Shown here: one piece after another, positions 24,128 through 36,052 of the stretch
Layout: every line of letters starts with the position of its first letter
How positions within the stretch are numbered: position 1 is the first letter of the stretch
NCBI GenBank assembly: GCA_016165875.1
Contig: JABBOT010000080.1
Location: 35,416,364-35,480,363 of the forward strand
Direction: 5' to 3'
DNA from: Acanthopleura granulata
Lineage: Eukaryota; Mollusca; Polyplacophora; Chitonida; Chitonidae
Length of the DNA stretch: 64,000 nucleotides
Notes under the pieces: model-generated
Databases searched by the model: none
What the model was told of the DNA's origin: nothing
Seen by the model: only the letters and a program-made list of their open reading frames with translations
Position numbers and translations under genes: made by a program

Positions 24128-27100
24128 CCTGAATTCAGTGTAGTCAATGAGCAGAATATCAGTCGGATTTATGTTGAGTGTCTACATAATAACTCAAGTG
24201 AGCCGCCAGTCTACTTACAAATACGGCAATTAATTAACTACAACCCCTCCTCACAACCTGGATTATGTTGTGCTCAACTTATCCTGCGACATCAGTCCCA
24301 GTAGATTCGCTGTGCACTTGTTGGTACGTGCGCTAAACTATTCAGGAGCGAGTACATATCACGAGGTTAGAGTAACCGGACGTCACTGGTTGGGTGAAAT
24401 CACATGAGTGATTCGTGCAATATCTCTCTGATAGCACATCCTGCTTTTCGCTTGAATTATGGTCAAATGGCAAGATTTATGTGCCGTGTTTGTTCTGCTG
24501 TTTGGTTTTGATTTTGACCCTGATACCCTTGAGCGTGTTACATTGCTTGTATATTAAGCAGAGCCTTACTTCCCTTAACTATAAACTTGAATTTGGGGTA
24601 CTTATTGTGTTAGTGAAACCGAAAATAAAAAGAACAACGTTTGTCGGAGATTACTCCGAAGATTACTAGATTTGTACGAGACTGACTATTGCAAGGGAAG
24701 TGAGTTTGCGGGCGGATAGTTTCGACAGATTTTCACAAGACTGGCCAGATACTGTAGAGAAACTGGAGAGTTTTAGAACAAGGAGACGTGCTCGGATAGA
24801 TTTTTATAAGACTGGCGAGCTGTTTGCCGAAAAATTGATTTGTTTGAGAATGGTTCAAGTAGATTTTCACAAGACTGGCGAACTATTGCACAGAAAGTGA
24901 GATTGTATAAAGGCATATTCATGTAGACATCATGAAATGCAGATCCAGTTACAATCACACAAAACATACTGAGCTATTTCATTAGGGATTGAACGTCAAT
25001 CTTAAAGATTTTTCACTCACACATTACATGTATGTCGGCGGCCAGATAGGATCGGCCTACAGTATAATGTATCCTAATATTTCAGTGTGATGAAGGAAGC
25101 CACGTTGAAGTCGTTGTAAACAACCCTGTCTTAAACAAACTAACAATGTAAACAGTGTGCATATATTCTGGTTCGTGAGTTCGATTTCTATAAGAATCCC
25201 ACATTGTAATTTATAGCAGATTATGATCTTAGCCGATATGTATTACTTGATCATTGAGGAATCAACAGTTCATTAACAATAAATGATGTTAGAAAAGTTT
25301 TCAGAGTAGATTGTTCAGTTCATGTACATGAATATTATAGGAGTTAAAAGTTATGTATTAATGTTAGTCGAGATTATTCTTGTCCCATGTCCTTTCTATA
25401 AAGGTGAAGATTGGTGATTACTGTTATAATTTGATCATGTGATATTCAGAGATAGGCCTGTCGTTGTGTGACGTATTCATATCGCAGTCGAATGATGGGT
25501 TGGGGAACTGTTGTCAACTCAGTAACCTTTCTCGTGATGATGACGTACATGTTTTAACTTATTTATTTATTTATTTATTTATTTCCTTGGGGTTTAACAC
25601 TCGATAATATTTCGCATACATGAAGGCTGTTATGTATAATATCCGAAGAAACCTCAAGGATCCCAGAGAAATACCGGCCATTTTTAACACTTACCAGACA
25701 AAAATGTTGATTTCTAGTTGCAGTTGAGACGGCGAGAGCTGAATTTGCGTGTACCACTCCTTTGACTAAAGAGGGGTAGATTCTGCATGACGAGAAAACT
25801 GTTCATCCGAATGAAAATTAGCAGAGCCCAGAAAAATTACCCTCCCCTTTTGGAGAGTACCCTACTATAACCCTACTGATTTCATGCCGGTGACTAACCA
25901 GGGAGAGCTGGATTCGATCCCCCAGCCCTATTTATCAAGAATCCATGAGTAGCGGATAGAGCAGCGCTGAAAGAGCTTAGCCACAGATGATCGCGCGAAA
26001 ACGGCAGGGTCTACACGTACAGGCTAACCACTCAACCTTCAACATAAAGATGCTTCCTTCGTGCACCCGTTACTGTTATTGACATGCATGTATATACGGC
26101 ATATGATGCACATAGTGTGTTGGAACTAGATCTTTAAATTTACAACATACGCTGGTGATCTCAACACTTGATACTTACTCTCCGGTACACTGACCTACAT
26201 ATAGGCTAAACCTTCCTATGGTATAGCCCCGCTTATCTGTATACATATGCGTTATACTCAGACAGTTGAGGCAAACTGTCAACATTCGATGTATATGTCG
26301 GTGAGGTTGAGAAGGGGGGCGTTGCCTCAACTATCACTGACTTTTCAGGGTTAAGGGGTGTAATCTAGCCCAGTATATTTATTTATTTACCTGTATGTAT
26401 GTATTTATTTATCTTTTATTCCATGTGGGATTATTACCACAAAAATGTATCACTTATATCAAGGAGTTCGTGATTTGTATGTGAGGACAGCCATACAGTG
26501 CCCGGAGAACAATGCGCATCCAACCATGCATGTGTGACAAACCGTCACGGTGAAAGAACACAGCCAACACATATATTAAGTATGAATGCGTATATATACA
26601 CTCACAAGTACTCAATCTGGTCCAAGTCAGTCTCATGTCACTTACATCGACTGTTGTAAAATTATACAATATAAAAAGAAATAATTTGTTTAACTGAAAC
26701 TTAGGTGCACTTTCTCCTAACCTTTCTAAACATGTGCTTGCATAAAGTCATCTATATTTTAAGAAATTGGGAATTTGTGTCAGAGATTATGGGAAGACAA
26801 AAGTATCCCATCTGAGCATTTTAGGTCATAAACTATTCATCTTAGTGGCGTTAATAGTACTGATTTAGCACCAAAACGGGAATAAGTCCAGTATATGCGT
26901 TCTCTGTGGTCTGCAGTATAAATTAAATCTCGAAGTGACCAGTAGCTTTGAAGCGAGGTTAAGGTGACGGTTATTTCATCAGAACTACTTCTTCAGAAAC
27001 CCAAACAAAAAGCGCGCACCCGCGTACCTGCAAACTTCCCCCATATCGTGTGCATATAAAACTTCGCGTTTCGCATAAAGTCATGAATATATAGATATAT

Positions 27101-28792
27101 GTTTATGCTTTTCACAGGTGTGTATATATGTATGCCTTGAATAACATCTGTAAACTCACAAGCAATGGAGGGTTCGTAAAACTCCTTCCCGCCTTTAAAA
27201 CAAAAGGGCCCAAATCTATGTACTCCTTTGTTCTTTCCTGATATTAAGTCACTCCTTCAGGTGTATGTCCGCAGCGTCACAACAGGAAGCAATGTGTTTT
27301 TACCGCGATTTGGACCCTTTTGTGTAGCCCGCCAGAGTCTCCCATTAACCCCGGGGTGTCGAGACCGCAAAAGAGAGTAAAAACTAATTTTTTCAAATGA
27401 CAGCATGTTACATGTATGATTTCTGAATGATGGCAGAATAGACTAGGATATTTCTATAAAGTATTATATCACATATGAGAGGCTCGCTGCGTTATTTCAA
27501 CAGAAAACGTATGTTGGTGTAAAGGGGTATAGTGCAGCCCATAATAATATACATATATTATGATGCAATGACATGATACACATGTATTCGCGCATGAGTG
27601 AAAAAAAAAAAGAATGTTAATACATAATAGTTTTTTAGTGTGTAAGATCGTGACCGTATCAGGAACTTTAAGGTAGTCTTTTCCATTCAGTGTAATAGCA
27701 CTATTTGCAATCGGGGATATATGTCGGTCCGGATTATAAGTATTTGGTTAATTTAATAGACGACTCATCTTTAGTTATGTTAGATTCATTAGGTCTTCGG
27801 CAGCAAATATGTGCCGAAAGCAAGCCATGTAGATCAGGCGAACGAAAAATAATATTGCGAAGTTAGACAATATCATTCGATAATAATGAATATTTCAGGC
27901 GAAACAAAAATATTTCCCGTATAGAATTAAGTGAAGCAGTATTTTGGTCATTCACTGATGTGTTTTACAGACTGGCGACAGTGACGACTTATATACACCT
28001 TTTCCTAGCGCCGCCTCACTGGAATGTCATACTCAAGACACCATCCAGTCTCGATCCCACTCACTCACTGCACACTGACAATTGGTGATTAGTATTTTGC
28101 TATATCTCCTGAGCACTATCCCAGAGAAATAACAAAGTTGCCAATTTTTATAAGGCCCCATATTATGGCCCTAATCTTTCTCTAACAAACATGTATGCTA
28201 TTGTGTGAAATCATGTTACAAAAATATCGGAGGGGGCGAACCGGATAGATGCCTGCACAATTAGGAGCCAGAAAAAAACTCTCTTAAATAAGACGTATTT
28301 TTTTATCGTTGTTTCAGTTATGATGCTGAGATTTTCACGATAGATGTTTAATATTCATAAAATGATTCTTATAACTTCGAAAGACTGATATATTGTTTTT
28401 CCAGCTCATTCGAAATATAAGAGTGCCGCATCCAAGTTTAGTGTTTCCATGTATACACATGAACTGCTACAGAATAATACATAAGATTTCCATCAATACA
28501 AAATACAGGTATTCGCCTGACGTTCTTGTTAAAATTGAATTAAGTACATTTGCGATCTACATCGTGATGTTTGTGTACATTACTGTATTTATACCGATAC
28601 CCATCCAATCAGCACTTGATAAACTGACCCTAGATGAAAGTCCAGAGGATGTAAAATCATATCATTTGCGGTATAAGCGTATCAATATTGACACGAACTA
28701 CTTATAACTAGTCCAGCTGTTCTACCGTGTTATAAGCTGTTCTAACTATGACTCTGTGCTTCGGGTGGGGCTGTGACCCGTTTTAGCCGGAC
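24128..28792. other. Divergent intergenic stretch between the two CUB/LDLa genes
   Basis: About 4.7 kb between two divergent start codons, so it should contain both promoters. No core promoter could be pinned down. It holds an imperfect three-copy repeat (24727-24895), a (TTAT)n run at about 25560-25590, degenerate SINE-like sequence (25560-25960, 26374-26460) and short microsatellites. An open frame of 104 codons at 28393-28707 has no recognisable domain. Confidence 0.5.
24727..24895 (+). repeat. Imperfect short tandem repeat, 63-71 bp units
   Basis: The motif AGATTTTCACAAGACTGGC (variant AGATTTTTATAAGACTGGCG) recurs at about 24727, 24798 and 24861. The units are diverged and open in one frame, but no splice or coding context supports a gene. 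Confidence 0.45.
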
Positions 28793-31700
28793 ATGGTTCA
28801 CCCCAGGGCCAGAGCGCTCTTGCTCGCACTACACGGGATCGCTTTCTTCTCCACCCCTCACGTTTTCACACTGGATCTGGGTAAGTCTTGCCGTCATCAC
28901 TTAATAATTAAATTATGTTTACCTATATATCGATTTATTTGATTGTTACTTATCGTTATATATTCAAGTACCTTTCACTGTATAATATAGGATGGCAGTC
29001 AGTTTCAAGGGTGGAGGAAACCGAAGTGAGTGGTTAAACCACCTGTAACAAACTAATGACGAACTATCCCACATGTGCCATACAGATGCACACCATATTT
29101 TTGGAAGGCAAGTAACCTTCAAAAAGCTTACCCATTACACAAACGGCCGCACGACATCGTCAACCGGTCATGGTCAACAAAAGCGTACATTTCAACAGTG
29201 AGAGCGAGGAAAACTACTAATTCCTTTTCCAAGGTCAGACAGAAACACTCATCTCTGTGTCAGAGCGGCTGGAGTTCGTCGTCTTTAATCACTATAGACT
29301 ATAATCCCTGGTACATGTGCATATGCGGCGGGATTGTTTTGGGAATTTGTATTTTGTTGTTATATTCGCAATAACTCTGGAATGAATCACCGGTTTACCA
29401 TGCATGCAGCTTCGGACCACACATCACTCATTACACAGAAGCCTTAGATTCAGCGGCGTTTATCATTCATTCTTAGATTCGGCCGTTCTTAACGTAAACC
29501 GATCGACGAAGTGGGTTACTACTGATGCCTTGTGACAGCAGAATACAATATGTTCCTGCCATGTGTGTAAACTACTACATTATACATGTCTGTGATAAAA
29601 TGAATAGAGCAGAATACTTTTTTGCTGTAGTGCGATGTTATGCTGCCTAGAACTGATATGTAATACATGTACTGCGTTGCAGTAACATAATCTATTCTGA
29701 CATCACTCAAAAACATACCATTATGTTAAATTATTCAATATAATTTTTAAACTCTTATTTAAGATGACGGCGATCGGCCATCAGAAAATGAAATTAATTC
29801 AGTATAATCTTAAAGTTCCTTGAAAATCCAAAGGAAAAAAAACCGGAGTGATAATTCTTCACGCTTACATTTAAATCTCTCCCCACGAGCTTTATAACAA
29901 GCATTTTCAAGAATTTCTTTGATTTGCTGGAGTTTACAGGAACCCTCAACGTCCTCAGTCCATGCTTCCGTTGTAATTTTATCAGTACAAGTGTTTTCTT
30001 TGTTTGTTTTTTCTCGTTTTTTTAGCATACATAATGGCATTTGACATATTCTTCCTCGTTCATTTTTCTTTCAACTTCCTCTGCAAGACGAATACGCTCT
30101 CCTCCACGGGTAACAAACAGTATAACTCTAACTGTCACACTAAATTTCTTTTACATGGATTATCCACTTGGTATTGACATGCTGACAAAGTCATCTCTCA
30201 GACTCTTGGGTTGGACAATATCTCAACTATACACGGTGTTTCTTCTGAAACCATGCATAACCGGTGTTATTATGTATATGGTATAAACTGGATGTATTTG
30301 TAGAAAATATATAGTCCTAGAGCTTATTAACAATCTCCCAATGTCCCACATTCTGTAGTCCCAGTGACCTGTAGTGAAAACACAATTTTGTTCAATTTCG
30401 TACAAAGAGGCCTTCTTAATGCAATCTCGCTTAATACTGGAACAGGATATCTTTCCGTTTGCATAGCTAAATTTCTAAAACGTACGCGTGATGTATATAT
30501 ACGAAATGTCTCCTTTAACTTCAAACTATACACACCAGCAAAATGTGATTTTCTCACGACGATTTACACCTGGCATCCATAAAACTGACTGACGTCGTAC
30601 ACGATTATAGGTGAAATATTTTATATACAAACCAATTAAAAAGTAAATAAATATTTACAGAGTACTTGGAAGCGCATTGCGGGCTGTCGGTAAAGGTAAA
30701 GGATGCAGTTCACCTGAAGCTCACGTCAATGCTGGCCTACGCTCAGGGCGTCGACTGCTCGGCGACGCTGTATAACGAACACAACCACCAAATGATGGTC
30801 CGCATCCTGAAGGTGAACATTCGCAACTCTACAGACTGTCACAGCGACAGGATGGAACTGTTCAAGGACCGACACAAGAACGGAGACCCACTGGTTGGTA
30901 AGGAATAGATATAGTCGAGAAATTTCGTCGCTTGTTTCTTTTTGGTTCATTTGCGATTGTAACGAAATCGAGGGAACATGAATTCGCGTGGTAACATGCA
31001 TATTGATATAATGGGATACGTTTTCCGACGCAAAGGCAATTCGGGTCAGAGCGGAACTAACCATTGTTCTCTTGTAATGGATGAGTAAAACACGGTGTAT
31101 GCATAACCAGCTTTGGCAAAGACGAGATTGGTATAACATATCTGTTAATATACCCTATTACACTTAATTCCACACACATTCGAATTTTAGGTTTCGGGTG
31201 ACGAAGGATTCAAAACGTCAACATGTACATCGATCCCAAGTTCTTACAGAGCTTACCAATTTCTGGTCAAAAAGTTCGTGTGGGTAATCACTACCTGTTT
31301 AGGCTTGATTTACTTTCGAGTCGATTTGAATGTCTCTTAAGACATTTTCAACTGCTAACTTTTGAGATCATTTCTGAAATATCGGCAGCCTTCGTGCTCG
31401 TACAAATGCTATAATATAGTGCTGTATCTTACTAACGCAATACATACGTAAATGCCGTTACATCGTGAATATGCTTTGCCAACTGGACTTGTCTTTGTCG
31501 ATATCTTGGTTAAGCTTCACACAGTGCGATTTGTGGTGGAATTTCTAGGATTCAAGAAAACCAAAACGCCTGAAATACCATTCCCTACAACTCTTCGGAA
31601 ATTAGTCCAATGGATTATCGACGTTTATGATTCACGATTTAAACCGTCAAGGTTTATTAACATGGATGCATTCTGCTGAATTCAATGCTAATATGCATTT

Positions 31701-33512
31701 TTATATAGGGTGATCTGAGGAAACTTCCCCGCTTACATTAATAATGTAATTTGGACCAAAACTGCTTGATCACTTATCACTCCTGCTTTTGCGATGACAG
31801 TTTGTGGGTAAACTTTATCACAATGGTCAGTTCTGCTCAATAATGGCCAGAGTCGACAAAATGGGGAAAATATACCTTGCCAAATAAGCAGAATTGAGTA
31901 AATGATTTTAAGAAAATAATTCGACTGGATTGCTCAAATCTGCTCGGTTAACAATGTCCTCATCCGTAAATGTTTGTACAGTTTGAGATTAATTCTAACT
32001 GTAGAATATTGCATTTTTCGTTGGCTTAATTAATATGTATCAGAACCGATGAAGTTATCATATATCCCCTTTTGTAGTGGCCTCTTCAAAGACTGTACCC
32101 AATGCTTGCGCCAGTGGATTGGAGATAGGCTTGACCTTAACAAAAATGCTATAAATGGGCACGGGCAACATGTTCCACGTTACAGTAACCAACAGGCATC
32201 AGATCTGCCAAATTTACAATTTGTAATATTCTCATCCCGGGGTGACGTGTGGTGTGTTACCAGAGTTTTGAAAACTGACTGCGCCAATTGATTGTAGTGT
32301 AACTTTACCGTAACAAAATGGTTTATCGAATAGTTGGAGGGATGGGAACGATGTCCTTAGTGTTCATCGAAAACAATGATTGCTGTGTCGATTTTCACCC
32401 ACATATGTTCTGTTCCCATTGTGTCAGTGGTGTGCGGACGCCATGCCCCGGAGAAAACGTACATCACCAGCAGGGACGGTATGATAACGCGGTTCATCAG
32501 CGGCGCCGAGGCGGATTGCGAGGGCTTTGATCTACTCGTCACACCATTCTATATAGGTACATTGTGTTGTTTACCAGCAGAGCTTAACAAAATAAGCTCT
32601 AATGTCGCTATAACGAAGACTTTTTCTTTAATGCATTGGTTATGTAAAATGATGTATATTATAAGTACCTATATGCGCGGAACTTGAGAATATTCAATCA
32701 TTTATTTATTCATTTTATTGATGTTTTATGTCGAACTCAAAAATATTTTAATTATACGCGGACAACATTGTGGTGATGGGAGGAACCGGGGGCATATCCG
32801 GGACAGGAGACACAAGCCCACCAGAGCTGGCTCATTGTAGACTGTGCTAACGCGGTAACCATTTATGGGTGACCGGGACCCCCACCATATAATATGATAT
32901 ACATGTATGAACCAAAGTGTCTTTCACTTGGTGACATTTATTTCTCCTCCAAAAAATGCATGTAAATGGTTTCCTTGAACAAGATTTACCCTCTCTCCTT
33001 TAACAAACGTTTTATTCATAACAAGTGTATGTACGAGTGAAACAATATTTCACTCGTACGTCGTCCGTCGTCTTTATGGGTGGAGTGCACTGGTCAGAGT
33101 CGCATATCGTCAGGTGCCTGCACGATCAGCGAGAACTTGATCTGAACCTATAACCTTATTTGTCAAGTGTTTCGTGAATTCCACTAAAGGCATTACACAG
33201 CTCGCTCTTACTCATGTAAACCGTGTGTATGACATATATGTACTCACAGAATCACTCTGGTCTATTACAGGGCCGTGCGACGAGAACTCGTTTCCGTGCG
33301 ACAACAAGCGGTGCGTTGCGGACAACTTGGCCTGTGACGGTTACAATAACTGCGGCGACAATTCCGACGAGACCGTTAACTGTGGTTTGAGCGCTACCTT
33401 TTTCGCTACAGTGGCTTTGGTGGCACTGGCCGTCATATGTATGCTTGTCTTCAGCGCTTACGCCTTCGTCTTCAAGAAATGTGGTGTCCACGGCTATAAG
33501 CGAATACTGTAG
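28793..33512 (+). CDS. Type I membrane protein: signal peptide, CUB, LDLa, TM (paralogue)
   Basis: Four exons: 28793-28880, 30661-30897, 32428-32556, 33271-33512 (stop TAG). All introns are phase 1 and the model totals 231 aa. Residues 1-24 form a signal peptide. About 32-151 form a CUB-like domain (HCGLSVKVKD, CSATLYN, MMVRILKVNI, DCHSDRMELF, then VVCGRHAP, FDLLVTPFYI). Residues 154-189 form a full LDLa module (CDENSFPC, DNKRC, GDNSDETVNC, with the acidic cage intact). About 192-217 form the transmembrane helix, and the cytoplasmic tail is short, ending GYKRIL. Exon sizes (88, 237, 129, 242) and phases mirror the minus-strand gene at 19871-24127 (82, 240, 135, 266), so the two arose by inverted duplication. 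Protein identity is low outside the Cys framework, so the duplication is old. Function is unknown. An extracellular adaptor or receptor accessory role is inferred. Confidence 0.82.
28925..29035 (-). repeat. SINE fragment
   Basis: CGATTTATTTGATTGTTACT followed by a 'gatggcagtcagtttcaagggtggaggaaacc' body matches the reversed SINE consensus in part. It lies in intron 1 of the plus-strand CUB/LDLa gene. Confidence 0.4.
32697..32888 (-). repeat. SINE copy, degenerate but nearly full length
   Basis: Reversed tail (TTTATTTATTCATTTTATTG), body (GATGGGAGGAACCGGG, CAGAGCTGGCTC) and a head ending in CCCC match the order of the family typed at 749-996. It lies in intron 3 of the CUB/LDLa gene. Confidence 0.5.
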
Positions 33513-35046
33513 ATAAAACCTGTGCGCGAACACATTTAAAATGTTGGATTTTAAACAGCTGGAACACTTTAGATTACACAAGACTTTGGTTTAAGAACAT
33601 TTGCTATGCCCGGCAACCACTTTCAACGAAGTTTTCAGAATGAACATTTCCCTATAATCATATGCTTTTGGCCAAACGACACTGAATTACGTTGCTTTAA
33701 AGCTTTAACGTTCACCAAATCGATGAACATGAAATGCTGTCGAAAAAGCGATAATGCGACCTAAGTTCACGATACCAGAATTGGACACATGACGCATTTG
33801 GTGTTTTATATAGGAAAATGAGGAAGCCTCTCCCACCCGCCACCCGCTCGCTTCATAATATAATTCGGGACTGAGCTGTGTGGACTACTGTTACTCCTGT
33901 CTTTGCGATGACTTTTGGGGGGAAAACTTTGGGGGTAACGTGTTTCTCGTGCATGGCAAGAAATAAATGGTCAATTCACCGTGGAACCAAGTCGCCGTTA
34001 ACTGTGAGGGAAATCGTACCTCATTTATTATCGCTTGGTTTCCTTTGCATCACTAGCCGCCCATTCACAAATCCGCAGAATCTTAGATATAAACATATAT
34101 TAGAAAAGTAGTGAGACGTGAATTTTAATCGATTATAATTAATTAATTATGTGTTAATCCAACAGTGAACATGACATTTACGATTTGAAAGAACGGAATC
34201 CATACAAGGTTTGCTATGCATGGGTAAACAAGACAGACATGTGTAAAATGCTATGGGGTCACCATCACAACATAAGCACAGTATGGTCGATCTTGTGTTT
34301 TTTTTTGTTGTTGTTTTTTTATTTTTTGGGTTCTTTTTTTGTTCTTTTTTTTTTTTTTTGCTTTTGGTTTTGTTTTATCTCCTCATCTTATACTTTATAA
34401 AACTACTCAGGTTTCTCAGTTCAGGTTTATTTGTCAGGAATGTACATAAAAATGCACAACAATATACACTTTACAACCTAGCGCAGAAGTAAAGTATGGT
34501 TACACAATGACTTCTAGAACATGGAACTTCAAAACACAGGGCCAATTGTTTGACCGAAACTCCCCGTCTTTTACAGCACGATGCGTGTGTACTGAGCGGT
34601 CTGCATGTGTTTCCACCGATGTGAGGCATGTTTGTATGAATTAAGCTAAACCTAACCTGTATAATTCTTAATGGAAAACCATCCGAGTGCATATCACTTT
34701 CTGCCTTAAATTTTTGTTCGTCCACAATGTTGTGCACTAATAATAAACAAAGATTTATGTTATTGGTTTAAACTTTAGTATTATCTGTATTCAGACTGTG
34801 AGCGATATACATACATGTGTGAACGTTGTGTTCCCATTACTACAACTCACACATATAGACTAAATGAATCTTTGATGTTGATTATTTAAGCTATTTAATA
34901 TGCTTAACACTAGCAATCCTATCCTTGCTAACCTTACATGTATCTTAACCCAAGGATCGCGGTGCCTGGTTTAATACATACATGTAACTACATACAATCT
35001 ACATGCTGTCCTTTGTTAGTTCTCCGCGGTTTATATGATCATCACG

Positions 35047-35129
35047 TATATATATATATAGATATAGATATATAGATATAGATATATATAGATATAGATG
35101 TAGATATAGATGTAGATATATATATATAG

Positions 35130-35160
<31 letters not shown>

Positions 35161-35168
35161 TATATATA
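35047..35168. repeat. Compound microsatellite (AT/ATAG/AC)
   Basis: Runs of TATATA, interspersed GATATAGATATA motifs and a final (AC)n of about ten units. Low-complexity sequence with no other signal. Confidence 0.85.
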
Positions 35169-35328
35169 GAAGAATTTACTACACTTCAGCATTTATACTA
35201 TGTTCTAATTACCAATTAGAATAATTAGAATGATTGAGAAAACACCAAATGTTGCACATAATGTTTACAATCATATTTATATATAAATATTTATTTATGT
35301 GATATATTATTACAGCTCTGTCTCTTAG

Positions 35329-35405
35329 ATTTCGTCTGAGGAGAGTGAAGACCATAATATGACGGATAGCTCTTACTCTCTCAAATCTTCTGCAAAGAAC
35401 AGATT
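35329..35405 (+). other. Exon-like segment of unknown ownership
   Basis: A CTGTCTCTTAG acceptor precedes a 77-nt stretch open in frame, followed by a good donor (GATT|GTAAGT). The frame gives a polar, Ser/Glu-rich peptide (SSEESEDHNMTDSSYSLKSS) that resembles a cytoplasmic tail. It lies about 1.8 kb past the stop codon of the plus-strand CUB/LDLa gene, so it could be an alternative 3' exon of that gene or part of an unseen gene. Chance is also possible. Confidence 0.2.
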
Positions 35406-36052
35406 GTAAGTAGAGTTATGCCCCTTCAAACCTAGTCACATTTATTCAAGCGCACGTTACGATTTATATTTTCGTTTCCTACAGCGTTCTGAGGTATAAT
35501 AAAACACGATGCCCTAAATTTTCTTTCGTTTATATCTTTCACTTCATTTTTTTCTGTCTGTTTAATGTTTTATTACCTCTTGCGTTAGCGTGTGTTCGCT
35601 TTTTCTCTATATATCAAGCTACATCAGCTTTCCAGATACTAGTACTATTATCACCTTCAACAAGTTCTTATGAAATTGATTAGGGGTCTGTGAGTGGTGA
35701 AAATGATAATATCCAAACCGTTATAATTCCTACAACAAACGAGGTTCGAATACTTTCTTCGATTTTTACGATGTCTGACTAACTAGTAGATGTTACATAG
35801 CTTTATGAGCTGCAACTGCAGGTACCCCTCGCAATACAAGCCCTTCACAACATTTCACATAAAAAGCCAACAGCTGTTCCACTCAAGTCAATCAAATGGG
35901 AACTACCAAGCAAAATATTTCTCACTCAGAAATTCCAACACGCCAAGACACACACATAAATTTGTCAGGAAAAACTCCGTTTCAATTACAGTATAAGAGG
36001 ATACAAATGAACACATAACCTTGACATCTAAATGAGGTATTGCACAAGTGTA

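Larger units (their letters stand above)
33513..36052. other. Convergent intergenic stretch
   Basis: Lies between the stop of the plus-strand CUB/LDLa gene and the stop of NDUFAF6 (minus). It holds both 3' UTRs, a T-rich low-complexity run (about 34298-34378), a microsatellite (35047-35168) and one exon-like segment at 35329-35405. A segment near 33810-33945 ('actcctgtctttgcgatgac...') resembles 31780-31815, a small interspersed repeat. Confidence 0.5.

Noticed and set aside
28393..28707. 104-codon open frame upstream of the plus-strand CUB/LDLa gene
   Set aside because: No recognisable domain or splice support; composition is like surrounding AT-rich sequence.
34185..34492. Two overlapping frames rich in Phe and Val
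   Set aside because: They are translations of a poly-T low-complexity tract.
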